Positions 35,541-47,218 of a DNA stretch of 64,000 nt are shown here, piece after piece. The translations under genes were made by a program, and so were the position numbers. The DNA comes from Tuctoria greenei (lineage: Eukaryota > Streptophyta > Magnoliopsida > Poales > Poaceae), in the NCBI GenBank assembly GCA_036927565.1, contig JAYESD010000004.1, positions 91,082,942 to 91,146,941 of the forward strand. Direction: 5' to 3'. The notes below the pieces were generated by a model. It had not been told where the DNA came from and searched no databases. It saw only the letters and a program-made list of their open reading frames with translations. Positions within the stretch are counted from its first letter, which is position 1. Each line of letters opens with the position of its first letter.

Positions 35541-37628
35541 TGTAGGTTCAAAGAGCACGTGAAAAGTTACAAGAGGGGGGGTGAATGGTAGATTTAAAAC
35601 TTTTTCAGCGGAAGCAACAAAACCACCTCGGCAGAAACTCAATCTGTTAAGAAACAGTGTGTGCAACAGATCGAAACAGACAAAAGTAATAGATAATATA
35701 GAGAGTCAAGTCACGAATACATGATAACAAGAATCACAAAAAACCGTTGAGAAAAACTCAAGTTATGATTGAAAGATCGAACAAAGGTTAATCTGTTCTA
35801 CCCGAGTAAAAACAGATCTGCAATGCCGCAAAGAAACTCAGGTAGATCAGAAACCAGAAATCCAATGACTGTGAAATTTCCCTAGATGATATATAATCAA
35901 GTTGTGAAGACAACCCAAAAATAATCACATCAATTGGATCTGTAAAACTCGAGTTATGATAAAAACACTAAAGCAACGTAGTGCTGTGCAGAAACTCAAT
36001 GAGAAAAAATTGTCTGAAACAAGTCAGACAACAAGGCACAAAAGCTCCTTCAGACTACGGATTTTATTGATCAAACCACAAGAGAAACATCCCAAAGTCG
36101 TCTCACCACGAGATCTAACTTCCATTGCTTTTATACATAGTCCTAAGGCCAACCCAATCAAACTAGGACTCTAATCCTACTCATTTCAACCAAAACTTTC
36201 CATAACTACTCAAGACTCTTCCATACGCATATAGAAGCAATCTTAAGTTCTTCCAAACACCTTAGGAACGTATCACACATTCCTAAAATAACTCAACTTT
36301 GTGACTCACACAAAATCCTACCATAACCAACTCAAATATTTCCATATTTGAGTCAAAACCAACTCAGCCGCAGCTTGGGTCCATAATCCAGCCGGTTGGA
36401 CCTTTCCAACCAATTCTTTACGTCCACTTCTCTTTATCACGCCTTGGAACCATATTGCCATGTACATCACTCCTTGCATACGTGCAAACACCTTCAAACA
36501 ACATCCACAATACCTTCATATGCATGGTGAGTACAAGTCCTCGACTTGACTCTCGTTAGTCCAAAAAACACAACACCTTACATGAGCACCTCACATAAGC
36601 ATGTTGCAAACCATATAAAAATATTAACCACTGTAAAAGGTCATAACACTTCAAAAACGTAGTAAAAAAATATGAAGGAAACTTCCCATATGCCAAAAAA
36701 CAAGGTTGAAACATTGCAAGTTAAAAGCAGAACCACTGCGATCTTGCACCGGACCTTGCCAAAGCTAATCGGACCTAGCGCCGGACCTTGCCAAAGATAG
36801 CCATACCTTGCGTTGGACCTTGCTAAAGCTAACTAGACCCTGTGGAAGTTAATAGGACCTTGCACTGAACCTAGCCAAAGCATGTCAGACCTATCATCGG
36901 ACCATGCTAGAGCTACCCAGAACAAGTCAGACTTATTGTTGGACCTTGCCGGAGCTACCCAAAACATGTCGAGCCTATTGTCGGACCTTGTCGAAGCTCA
37001 GACCTTGTTGAGAAGGGTGTTTTGGCAATATTCAAAACTTTTATCGAAATATCCAATGTATTCAGCACACATAGGTCTCACAATCTCCTCCTTGATGAAT
37101 GCATTGGCAACACCACTTAAAATCCGAAACATTGGCTTATTCACATGAAAAGTTTTGAAAACAATTTTCTCCCTTGTTTTGAAAATCAAACGAGAAAGAA
37201 TTTCAAAAACAAATATTTCTCCCGCTATACATATTACCGTACAAACTTCTCCCCCTTTGACAATGTTTTAAGCAAAGTTTAAAAGAGAAATTTCAATACT
37301 TATGAGCATATTATAACATACACATATAAACAAAGTTCATCCAAGTCTTACTATCAAGTAACTTACACTATTACATCAATGAGAATTATAAAGTAGTGTA
37401 AGCCATGCTAGAGATCAAGTGAATTTTCAATTTAAGCAAGTCATGATCTCACAACCTTAACTATTTCAATACTTGAAAGCATGACACTTGTTGCTATTTT
37501 TTGCATTATCATTTAAAGCACAAATTTTGATCAGACGACATTTGCAACAGATTATATGCCACATTAGCTTTATTCTAACCAACCAAGCCAAGCCTATGTC
37601 ATCTGACAATCAGAAGCTTAAGGACACA
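35541..37628 (-). mobile_element. 3' LTR of copia element W, first part
   Basis: It starts TGTAGGTTCAAAGAGCACG and follows the family LTR to ...AAGCTTAAGGACACA, where gypsy element G2 begins. The rest of the LTR resumes at 48299 with ACATGGTTTTAGTC. Its left flank TTAAT sits in the integrase of Z (the same codons read GATGAAT in Y), so W inserted into Z. The repeat-rich segment with GGACCTTGCCAAAGCTAAC-like units lies at 36745-37015. The TATA word is decayed (TTATACATA near 36130). Confidence 0.85.
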
Positions 37629-38700
37629 TGTTGAAGTGTTGTTACGACACTTCCTCTAGATCTGCTATGCGAGCAGCCCGTGGAGGTTCTTGATCGGTAG
37701 GGCTGAGTCCTCTATCGAGGGATTGCACGTATGAGATTGTGAGACTATGGTTTTTACGTGGTTCGGGCCGCAAGAGCGTAATACCCTACTCCACGGTGAT
37801 ATTGTATTGCTGGTGTGTAGCGTGTGAATGCGTAGATTGGGAATCCTTTGTAACGGTAGTGGTCTGGTCCTTTTATAGACAAGGCCAGACAACTTTCAAG
37901 TGGGGTACGGGGCCCGACAGGTGGCTCTAGGGCGATCTTATCCTAAAGATCAATGGCTGCTTGCATAAGTATCCTCCGACCATGGCTTGAAGACTCACCA
38001 TCTTGCCGCCTCAGTCGCCAGTGGCCCATGCGTAGTGGTTGAAGATGGCAGGGAATGTCCTATCCAACTCTCCCAATCGCCGTAAGCTACCCACTTGGCG
38101 GACTGGGGTAGGCCTGCGATGTCTTCGCTGTAATGCGATTGGGCGCAGCAGTATCTGACAGTAGGCGTGTGCCGCGTTTTGCGCTTAGGGAAGATGCGAG
38201 TCTTCAATGCTAGATTTAGACAAGGTGCATTGCCCTCTTAACTTCCGCAACCCACCATCCTAGGCAAGTTGAAGGGTACGTGGCAGCTCGGGAGCTAGCC
38301 TCTACGGGGGAGGCCAGGTCCCGATCTGCGGACCACGTGGGAGCCCCTGAGCCCGTTCCTGAGTAGAGTGGGGGATCTAGGGCCGCAGGACACGTGGTGG
38401 AGCCAGAGCCCGCCTCTACGAGTGGTGGCTGCATGGAACCACATGGAAGCACTGGAGCCCTCTCCCATGGGGAGCGGGATCTCGCTCTGCTCGACACGTG
38501 GCCGCTTGGGAACTCGTCTCCAAGTGGGAGCTGGTCCTTTCCTTGGGGTCCATGTGGATATTCCAGACCCTGTATCTGAGGTAGAGGGGTTTGGCCTTTC
38601 TGGACACGTGGCACCCTCGGTCCCTACATTGGTAGGAAGGCAGGGCTCCTAAGCGGCTTTAACCTGTGCACGAGGGCACCCGGTATACTGGGTACCGATT
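37629..38700 (-). mobile_element. 3' LTR of gypsy G2
   Basis: It begins TGTTGAAGTGTTGTTACGAC and ends near GGGTACCGATT, a direct repeat of 47219-48298. On the minus strand a TATA box reads CTATAAAAGGACC near 37868-37880. The LTR end has decayed from CCGACA to CCGATT. Differences to the other LTR are moderate, in line with an older insertion. Confidence 0.85.
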
Positions 38701-39209
38701 GTGGCCCTTGGGGCCACCTTGGGGGAGGTGGCGAGCCCGAGGATGGAGCCCTATCCGTGCTTTCCTGAGCCGTATTTTGATTTTGTCTTGATGAGTCGAA
38801 GCGGTGCGCGCCTCCGCCTTCATGGACACGCGCCCCCCTCTGGTTGGGGGCTCGTGGTGATGGGATCTTTGCTTATTGCAGCTTCTTTATCGTGACAGTT
38901 CCCAATGCGGTTGTTGCGCTTCTGCTGCTTTCACTTCCGCCTTTATGGGAACTGCTGGGTTGCCTTCTCAGATGGGGGTCCACTTGGCCCAATCCCTCTG
39001 GTAGGGGACCTATGCCCTGCCGTCAGGGGCGCTGTGGGTTGAGCAGCGGGTTTTGGCCCTATGCAATTTGCATGGTGCACTCAATTGTCATAAGGGTGTT
39101 AAAAAGGTAACCTTTGTGAGGAAAGGTGGTTCCTCCCTTACGCACACCCCAACGTTCGAGCTTTCGTCTTTCTCCTTGAGCACTCACCCTTTTTCCACCT
39201 TCGAGGTTC
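38701..39209 (-). other. G2 polypurine tract and spacer before antisense ORF
   Basis: On the minus strand the end next to the LTR reads AAGGTGGCCCCAAGGGCCAC, the counterpart of the tract before the G3 3' LTR (14567-14587). The rest is the upstream flank of the antisense ORF. It includes words shared with 14161-14430 such as GAAGGAACCACC/GGTTCCTCCCTTACGCACAC. Confidence 0.5.
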
Positions 39210-41970
39210 TTGACTCCTGCTCCAATGGGCTCAGCTTTGCCTCCTTCCTGCGTGGAGGACGTAGTGTATGTGAGGCGGCTATTTGGCTGGGAGGACGAGG
39301 AGTGGCAGGATCTGATCCGTCCCAGCTCCATGCCTCTAGAGTTGGGGGAGAAAGAGATCATCTTCTTCAAGTTGTATGTGTACTCCGGGTTTGTTCCTCC
39401 CGTTTCCTCCTTCCTGGTGACGTTTTTGGATGTCCTTGGGCTCCAGCTTCATCACCTGTTGCCGAACTCTCTCGTGGTGGCGGCGGTGTTCATGCACTTC
39501 TACGAGATGTTCATCGGGGTTTACTTGTCTGTGCTGGTGTTCAGGCAATTCTTCATGCTGAGGTGGTCTGGGAAGAAGAGCAAGATGAGCTTCCTCGGCA
39601 CCTACTACTTCCAACATCAAGCCAATAGGCCCTTCAAGTACATCACATGGCTCTGCTCAGTGAAATGGGCTGACCAGAGGAGTGATTGGGTGATAGTACA
39701 CGCTGATGCCCACGATCGCATGGTCCTGCCCACCGACTGGCTGGCACTTAAGAAGGAAACCTGGGAGAAGCGCTTAGAGTTGGAGCCGGCGTATACACTG
39801 GTGATGGAGAGGATACGATTCATGGCGGATCATGGTTTGTAAGAGCTGATGGTGCTAGAGGACTTTGTGCATCGACGTCTGGCCCCCCTCTAGCACCGTA
39901 GCCATCCTGCATGGCTATACTTTGGGCCGCAGGATGGCACCAGGCTAGTGCGGGGTCGCGATATGGAGACGACCCCTCAAGAGGTGTTTGATGTAATATC
40001 CAAGTTGTGTGACGACCTGCTATTTCCTAACATATTCATACTTCTGCGGTCCTGTCCACCGCTTTGCTCGGATCAGAACCTTCAGGTGAAGATACTAAAG
40101 GAGATGCCGAACTTGGACAAGCTCGGTCTTGCGCTACAGCAGGTTAGTAATGCAGATCATGGAAGCGTCAATGGTGGAAGAAATGCTCTCCCACGGAGGG
40201 AAAGGCAAGGCGCCGGTCTCCAACATAGGGAAGGGGAAGGCGCCTGTCCCTGATGTAAGGAAGGGGAAGTCACCAGTGATCGAGGTTGTGAAGGAGAAAC
40301 GCCCTCGGTCACCACCGAGGGCACCGCTATGGGTGGTCCTTGCTCAAAGTCAGTGTCCGCCAGAGCACCCCTCCTTAGCATCAGGTGTTGGCGGTTCTTC
40401 GGGCTGAGGCCCAGCCCGTCATGCGGTGGTTCCACAATCGTCTTTGGCCGACACACATTCCAGCATCTCTGCCACCAGTGCAGCCCAAGGCGCCATATAA
40501 TGCTCCGGTATCACTACACCCACGAAGCCTTAGGCCAAGAGGCCTCGGGCCGCAAGCCATCTTGCCCCATGTTTTGCAATGGACATCAGCGGCGACTCGA
40601 GAGGAGGCACTGAGAGTAGCAACGTTGGTTAGTGGGGACACACTGATGTAGGGTGGCAGCATTTTGATAGTTCTAATGGAGGTCCGGTTGGATCGACCCC
40701 ACCTGCCACGCCGTCGTAGGGGCCTGCAGCCTTAGAGCCACCGAAGGTTGAGGCTCGCTAGATCTTCTTACCAATGCTTGCATTTTTGTCTCATCTGTTC
40801 TTCTTGTTTGGACAAACTTTGATTTTGATCTGCAGGTCTACGTTAGCTATTGTGACGCCATTACCTCTAGGGGTAGTGTCCTGTAGCACTCCAAAGTCGG
40901 CCCAGAAGGCTACAGATGCACAGGCGGAGCAGGCCGCCAAGCAAGTATAGGGGATGTTTGCTCCATCGTCTGCGCCTGGCGCGGGTAGTGAAGCGTCTCT
41001 GGCCGCCATACCAGAGGCACCTCCGGCAGCTGTACCGGAGGCAATATCGGAGTTCGCTCAGCATGCTGAGGGCTCGGCCTCCGAGGCTGTTCATCCGGCA
41101 AGTAGCTCCTTGGGCGATGGTAGTGCTGCCGCTTCTGGTAGTGCAACAACTTCTGCTCAGAACACAGGGATGAGGCCCCCGGTACTGGTGGTCTCGTCTT
41201 CATCGCCGCTGAAAGAAGAGGTTCCCGAGATGATCACCGGGTGACCTTCCATAGCTTTGGTGGAACTCGAGCGCCTCTCCGACATCATGGACTCAACACA
41301 GTCCAGCATCAACCTGGTGCAGTCCAACCTCCGCTGGGCACAGGGGGCCCTCGCCGTAGAGTGGGAGAAGCTGCTACTAAGGGCAAGCACCTCAGAGCCT
41401 GAGAGAACCTTCTGAGGTCCAAGATGGCCGAGGCAAAGGCGAAGTATCAGAAGGAGAGTGAGGAGCTGGAGTTGAGGCGCCGTTTGGCGAAGGCCATAGA
41501 TGCAATATCCAAGAAGATTCTGGCTGACGCAAAGGTAACCAATGACACTGCTAACGCCTGCCTGTGTGACCCTCAAGAGGGTCGAGAGGCCCTGGGTCGC
41601 CGTGAGGCCACTGTTGCCAAGCGGGAGGTCGCTGTTGTCGAGAAAGATGCGGTGGCCTAGGTGATGATGACTCGGGCTAAGGGGGATCGGGACAGGCTAT
41701 AGTCTCACATCGAAGACCTTGATCTTTGGGAGAGCAATCTAGCGCGGGATCGTGAGCAGCACCTAGCTGAGCACCAAGAACTCCTCTTGCTGGAGCTTGA
41801 TGTTTGGCCTCGGGAGTATACTTCAAGGCGCCAGGCTTTGGAGCTTGATTTGCAGGAGCAGCAGTTGGCCAGCTGTCTGGAAGCTGAGGGTAGAGCGGTG
41901 GCAGAGATTGTGGCATCCCACGTTCTGGTGGGCTACCGAGTCAGTACCCTGAGATACCGCTGGACCTAGT
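39210..41970 (+). pseudogene. Tat antisense ORF (putative gypsy-type transposon protein), G2
   Basis: The first 210 codons (39210-39842) are intact and form the conserved domain: DVVYVRRLFGWEDEEWQDLI, FKLYVYSGFVPPVSSFLVTF, LQLHHLLPNSLVVAAVFMHF, LGTYYFQHQANRPFKY and a Trp-rich end. A TAA then interrupts; reading continues through 39948-40250 (TTPQEVFDVISKLCDDLL), a Ser/Pro/Ala-rich middle, a probable intron ending near 40833 (TTTTGATCTGCAG), and a coiled-coil-like tail (41424-41950, EELELRRRLAKAIDAISKK). It is antisense to gag and starts about 0.5 kb from the 3' LTR, as in G3. The family is widespread in Tat elements, with no proven role; capsid or host-interaction functions are guesses. Confidence 0.75.
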
Positions 41971-42435
41971 TTTCGAGGGACCCATCGATTAGCGCGAGGA
42001 GTCTGCAGCGACAGAGGTTAAAGATGCCAGAGTTTTTCGAGGGATTGAGGCTGGCGGCCCATCTTTGTATCTGGAATTCGCCCCTTTGTAAATATTCTTC
42101 AATAATTTGACTTTGTGTTTGGTTTCTTGGCTTGTCTTGTGCTTCTCAAATTGTTGCTCCAAGTCCTTAGCTGCGTAAGTGTTTGAAGAACATTTGTTGA
42201 GCTCGTTAGTTTTTGAGGGACAAACGATCACACAGTTGACATGGCCGATTTGTCGTCAGTTGACGTCTTGACTATGGAACCCCCTTAGAGGCCCCCTGGT
42301 AGATGTGGCCAGGTGGCTGGGCACAGCTAGCACTTGATCGCATGATGTCCTTGACGGCCCCCCAGCGGAGCGCGGGAGTTTGAGTGGATGGCTTTAGTGG
42401 GGTCCATAGCGCCAAGCTTTGTCTGAGTAGGGACA
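41971..42435 (-). other. G2 spacer between antisense ORF and tandem repeats
   Basis: This matches 8161-8450 of G3 in inverse orientation, including GGCCCCCTGGTAGATGTGGC and the TCGTCAGTTGACG block. It is AT-rich near 42080-42140. I see no gene. Confidence 0.55.
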
Positions 42436-43480
42436 TTGGCGGAAGGCCCCTGGGAGGTGCCGGAGCAGGCTGCTCTGTTGTTGCCCACCATTGTCGTAGA
42501 GTCATCAACGGCAAGCCCCTTGAGTGGTTCCCGAGCTAGCTGCTCTGGCGTCGCCCACCATTGTTGCAGAGTCATCGATGGCAGGACCGCTGGGAGGTGC
42601 CAGAGCTGGATGCTCTAGTGTCGCCCACCATCGTCGAAGAGACATCGACGGTAGGCCCCCTAGGAGGTGCTAGAGCTGGAAGCTCCGCTGTCACCCACCA
42701 TCGTTGTAGAGACATCGACGACAGGCCCTCGGGAGGTGCCAGAGCTGGATGCTCCGGTGTCGCCCACCATCGTCGTAGAGACATCCGCTGCAGGCCCCTG
42801 GGGGTGCCAGAGCTAGATGATCTAACATTGTGCACCATCGTTGCAGAGTTATTGACAACAGACCCCTTGGGTGGTTCCGGAGCAGGCCGATCCTGCGTTG
42901 CCCACCATCATCGTAGAGACATTGATGGCAGGCCCTTTGGGTGGTGCCGGAGCTGGCTACTCCGGCGTCGCCCACCATCGTTGAAGAGACATCGACAGCA
43001 GGCTCCTTGGGTGGTGCCGAAGCTGGCTGCTCCGGTGTCGCCCACCATCGTTGCAGAGTTGTTGATGGCAGACCTCTTGGGTTCTGCCAGAGCTGGCCGC
43101 TCCGGTGTCATCCACCACCGATGTATAGCACTTCAACGGCAGGCCCCTGGTCTACAGGTTACCAAAAGAGAACCCTATTAGCAACAAGAGCAGGACTGGA
43201 GAGTGTACTCACGATTCAACGCTTGTTACTATCTTCGACGTGCTGGGACATCGACAGTGGGCCCCCTGGAAGGTGTCGGAGCTGGATGCTACAGTGTCGT
43301 CCACCATCGATGTGTAGAATTTTGACGACAGGCCCTTGGTGTACAGGTTACCACAAGATAACCCTATTAGCAACAAGAGAAGATGGGAGAGTGTACTCAC
43401 AAATTAGCGCTTGTTATTGTCTTTGTCATGATGAGACATCGACGGTGGGCCCCCAAGGAGGCGTCGGAGCTGGCTTCCTT
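42436..43480 (-). repeat. 70-bp tandem repeat array (G2)
   Basis: About ten copies of the same roughly 70-bp unit as 7100-8160, inverted. The word GCCCACCA (or a close variant) recurs at 42483, 42553, 42623, 42693, 42762, 42831, 42901, 42970, 43040 and 43110. Beyond 43140 the array becomes irregular, with two longer units (about 180 bp) that carry an insert with GGTTACCAAAAGAGAACCC/GGTTACCACAAGATAACCC. Open frames in it rotate with the period and are not coding. Confidence 0.9.
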
Positions 43481-44166
43481 GCACACATGGTAAAGGAGGG
43501 ACTCGTTTGCTCGCCGATTTTACCTGTTCCTCTTCCTTAGCTTCGTCATGTCACACTGTCCTGAGCTAACACACGGGGCTTGGGTAATTCAATGCGTTAG
43601 TGCTTTTGGATCCGACTACCGCTGTCATTAGGGTGCAAACTTTCTGACCCCCGGTACTCGGCGGCAGCACTGAGAGGCAACGTGTGCATGCTTAGGGTAC
43701 CTGACGAGGATAAGAAGTTCACACACCCTGGACCTCTGGCTTGGCTCAGGCCTTTCCTGGGAGGCCATCCGGCGTCACAAGACTCCAAGGATGGGGTAGT
43801 CGCAAGAACCCCTCACACATCGCAGGTACCTCAAGCAAGCCTGCCTACAGTAGGATTGCACGACTCCAGCAAGGGTGAGATACAGAGTTTACTACTGTGT
43901 ATATGAAGGCAATATACAGTAATCGAGTATAGCATGGTTTATCATAAAATTAATGCATAATTAAGTGAACATTTTTAGGGGAACTTGGAGTAAGACAGTG
44001 ATTCTTTTATATCGTTATTCATAGGAGGAGACAGACTTTTACAAAAGAAATCGTCTGCTTGCCTCTGGATGTCGAGGGAGGCAGGATGGACAGGATTAGG
44101 GTTTGGGACCAGGCTAAGTTTACCGCGCACTCTGGACCCGACCCTTCCAGAGCTTGGTTGTCCTGA
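43481..44166 (-). other. G2 spacer between tandem repeats and MITE
   Basis: Inverse counterpart of the G3 spacer 6260-7060. Shared words include CTAACACACGGGGCTTGG and CGCAGGTACCTCAAGCAAGC. No RT or integrase motif is seen, although pol would normally end here. Confidence 0.55.
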
Positions 44167-44468
44167 GGCCCCCTTTGGTACAGCTCTCAGCTTCTAATTC
44201 TCTGATTTCACTTCTGGTTCTCTGATGAAGTGATTCTGTGGCTGAATGTGATTCTCAATAATTTTTTAGAATGAACTCTTAGAATAAGGATCGAGAATCA
44301 CTTCAAAATTTGAGAAACTACTTTTTTCAGCTCCCAACCTCTTAGTTCAATTCAGAGAATCACTTCTCAGAATCAGCTAAGAATCACTTCTCTTGAAAAA
44401 TAGTCTTTGGCACAGCTCCACTGATTCTACCTGAGAATCAACATCGTGAAGCTTTGCCAAATGGGGCC
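44167..44468. mobile_element. MITE, Tourist/PIF-Harbinger-like
   Basis: A 302-bp element with inverted termini GGCCCCCTTTGGTACAGC and, from the other end, GGCCCCATTTGGCAAAGC. It is flanked by TGA (44164-44166) and TAA (44469-44471), consistent with a TWA-type 3-bp duplication. Inner sequences repeat GAATCACTTCT/AGAAGTGATTC in both orientations, so it can fold into a hairpin. It has no ORF. A hAT-type origin (8-bp duplication) is the alternative, but no 8-bp repeat is visible. Confidence 0.7.
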
Positions 44469-44834
44469 TAAATGCTACTCCTAGACTCTATGAAAACCTT
44501 CACACTGTCCTACTAAAGCTAATATTAATATATAGGGGTGCCCAAAGCTCCGAAGATAGTTGTGATGGTTGTTGGGCAACTTGTCATCGATAGCTACTAG
44601 TGGAGCAATGAGCGGGCATCCCTACTTTCTGCCCTAGCCCCCTCCTTGTGGGTGGTCTGAGCAGAGCCAGAACTGATCTAGACAGCTTTGACGGGAGCAT
44701 CGGTGCTGTTGGAAGGCTACAAATGGGGTGCAGCGGGTGAGCCACGCTAGCGCGAGCTCGACGGAGGCTGACTTGGTGTAGTGCCGCCCTGGGTTGTGTT
44801 GGGCCTGCTGTGAGGGCTTGGAGCTTCTCCAAGG
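44469..44834 (-). other. G2 segment after protease, no pol recognised
   Basis: Sequence between the MITE and the protease remnant. I find no reverse transcriptase motif in any frame. The GC-rich part 44630-44830 corresponds loosely to 1085-1200 of G1, just downstream of protease. Confidence 0.4.
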
Positions 44835-45347
44835 CTAACACCGCAGCAGTGCGGTATCTATGGATCTTGATACGTTGGAGAGGGTCGGCATCTTTAGGAC
44901 AAGGTAGTCGTAGTGGGCTATGGCCATGAATTGGTACAGGGTGGGCTTGCCGATGATGGCGTTGAAGGGGAGGCTGACGTTCGTGACGTCGAAAAGGATG
45001 CTCTCCGTCCTATAGTTGTCGGGTGTCCCAAAGGTCACCCAGAGGTTGATGTTGTTGTACGGGATGATGTTTCCTAACCCCACCCCCGAGAACAAGCTCG
45101 AGGGGGTGAGCATGGACCCTGGGATTTGTAGCTTGTCGAAGGGCGCACGGCTGATGAGGTTGAGACCGGCCTCGTCATATATAAAGACATAGTGGAGCTT
45201 GACGGTGACTATGGTGGGGGTGAACAGGAGAGGCAGGATCCCAACTCCTGCCATGTTCCTGGGGTAGTCGGAGGCATCGAAACTGATTGGTGTCTCCTTC
45301 CACTTGTGGTGCAGCGCTAGAGCAGATGCAGGGGTTATCAAAGCCAC
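44835..45347 (-). pseudogene. Gypsy (Tat) protease, G2
   Basis: A 170-codon open stretch on the minus strand, the best protease copy here. It has ETPISFDASDYPRNMAGVG at about residues 18-36, then VKLHYVFIYDEAGLNLISR where the active loop lies, and VSLPFNAIIGKPTLYQFMAI towards the end. The active position reads Y-D-E-A rather than the D-[GST]-G type loop, so activity is doubtful, although the Asp is kept. It follows gag on the same strand, with stops between them. Release of mature gag and pol proteins would be its role. Confidence 0.7.
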
Positions 45348-46800
45348 TGCTCGGTGTAGGGTCTTAACCGCATTCCGGGACGCGGGATCTCAACACCCTC
45401 CGAAGATGATGTGGAGAGTCTTGTGATGCTCGGGTCGCTGCTGGCGTCGGAGTCCTCTTCTTGGTGGACAACCTTGATTGCCCATTCCTGCTTCAGGTAC
45501 TCCATCTCCTCGTCGCCGTCGACCTTGGGGTCGACCTTCTGCTTGCCCTACCGCTGGCAGAAGGGGGCACTGTCGGGACGCTGCTGTGCCCACTCTTGGT
45601 ATTGCTCGGCGCATCTCTTGATCTCCCTACACTCGCTCGTGATGTGTTCGTGAGTCTTATGAACCGGGCAGGGCTCGACGCCATCGTCAGTAGCAGGTGG
45701 TTGATGTGGGTGTTTGTCGGGGCATGGGGGTCTGCCACCAGCGGTCGCCGCTGCTGCAGCAACGGGTGACCCATGCAGTGGCTTGTTCAGGTCGCCTCCC
45801 CAGTTCTTGTTCTTCTTTTTGCTGCTACCCTAGGTAATGGCACCTTCGCCGGTCTAGCCAGCTCCACCCACTCTCGGGCGGGCTTGGTGTGCCAGTCACG
45901 GCCTTCTGCCACCCTTGCACACTGGTCGGCGATGGAGAAAAGCTCGAAGACATCTTGCACGTTGTGCATAGCTAGCTTCTCAAGCATCTTCCTATCACTC
46001 ACTTCCTGCCGAAATGCCACTATGACAGAAGCATTTGGGATGTTGGAGTTGGAGTTGTGTACCTAGGAGAAATGGTAGAATGAATGACCGCAGCACCTCA
46101 TTGGGCTGCTGGGCACGGCGTGGAGGTCGAGATCAGTGCTGGGCACGTGTAGGAGCTGCCGAAGATCACTGTGAACTACCGGCGGAGCTCATCCCAAGAG
46201 GTTATGGACCCCTCGAGTAGGTTCATCAGCCATGACCGGGCTGAGCCAATCAGGGCAACGGGGAAGTAGATCGCCAGGATGGACTCATCTGCTCCTGTAG
46301 CAAGGAGTGTCGTGGTGTAGATCTGTAGAAACTCGGCTTGGCTGATGCTTCCATCAAACTTCTTCGGCAGGTTTGCCCGGAACTTGCATAGCCACATCAT
46401 CAGGTGGAGGTATGGAGCCAATGCCATGCACCCTCTGATGAGCTTCACCGGAGAGGCATACGGAATAGCATACTATAGAGGGGTTTGCTGCATAACATGC
46501 TGCTGCTGCGGAGCCTGCTTCTGTGGTGCCGGTTGAGCTACGTACTGCTATTGTGGCACCTACTGCATGGAGTGCTATAGGGGGGCGGTCGGCCCCACAT
46601 AATACCGGTGAGGCGGTGGTGGAGGGTTCACCTGCGGTTCTCCTCGGGCGGAGGACGCTTCCTGCTCAGGCCCTTGAGGCCATACTTGGCGTCAAGATTG
46701 CTCTATCTCTCCTGTTGCTGCTCAATGATGATGCGGTCATCTATCCGAGCTTGACGACTGCCTAGCTTGGCCCTCAGGTCTGACATGGGGATATAACTAG
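45348..46800 (-). pseudogene. Gypsy (Tat) gag, G2, frameshifted
   Basis: Two gag segments are open on the minus strand. 46448-46176 has FRANLPKKFDGSISQAEFL and ARSWLMNLLEGSITSWDEL, the core of retrotransposon gag. 46020-45787 has DRKMLEKLAMHNVQDVFELF and SIADQCARVAEGRDWHTKPA. Both correspond directly to the G1 gag (1930-2913). The link between them and the basic C-terminus (45774-45390) is broken by frameshifts. The upstream Gln/Tyr-rich stretch (46560-46450) is low complexity. Confidence 0.75.
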
Positions 46801-47197
46801 CGCTAGCTAGCCTGGTGAAATGGGAGTCGAAGGTGTGACAATCGATGGATGGCGTGCGCGATAGGGACACGTGACACCTCCCTCTAATGGGGGAGTCGGA
46901 CCCACTGCTAAACTGCTCCCTCGGAATCGTTCAAGGACAGTGGGTGGTGCAGAAGGGCCCTGGCTACTCCCAGAGCGCTCTCCAAACTTGCATATGACGG
47001 CTCCAAGGGCGCTGACTGGGCCGAGATGTGGCCGGATGTGCCACCCTTGCCAGCTACATCTATGTGGGGGCGTGATGGACCAGAATGTGCCACTCGAGCG
47101 ATGAATCTGGTCACCGGACAACGGCCTCGAAAACCGCCATCCACGGGCTTGGTGAACACCATTGCGGTGAAAGCTCAACCACTTTTTTGAGGAAAAA
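46801..47197 (-). other. G2 leader between primer site and gag
   Basis: Untranslated leader on the minus strand. The open frames of 70-146 codons across it lie on both strands and are not related to any gag motif I recognise. The true gag start may lie inside this interval. Confidence 0.4.
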
Positions 47198-47218
47198 GAC
47201 CCTACTTGGCTCGCCAAA
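47198..47218 (-). other. Primer-binding site of gypsy G2
   Basis: The minus strand reads TTTGGCGAGCCAAGTAGGGT right after the LTR end CTTCAACA. It is the same site as in G1 (3346-3366) with a few changes and proves the minus orientation of G2. Confidence 0.75.

Noticed and set aside
42561..43540. Open frames of about 200 codons in the G2 tandem repeat region.
   Set aside because: Same repeat artefact as at 7308-8051.
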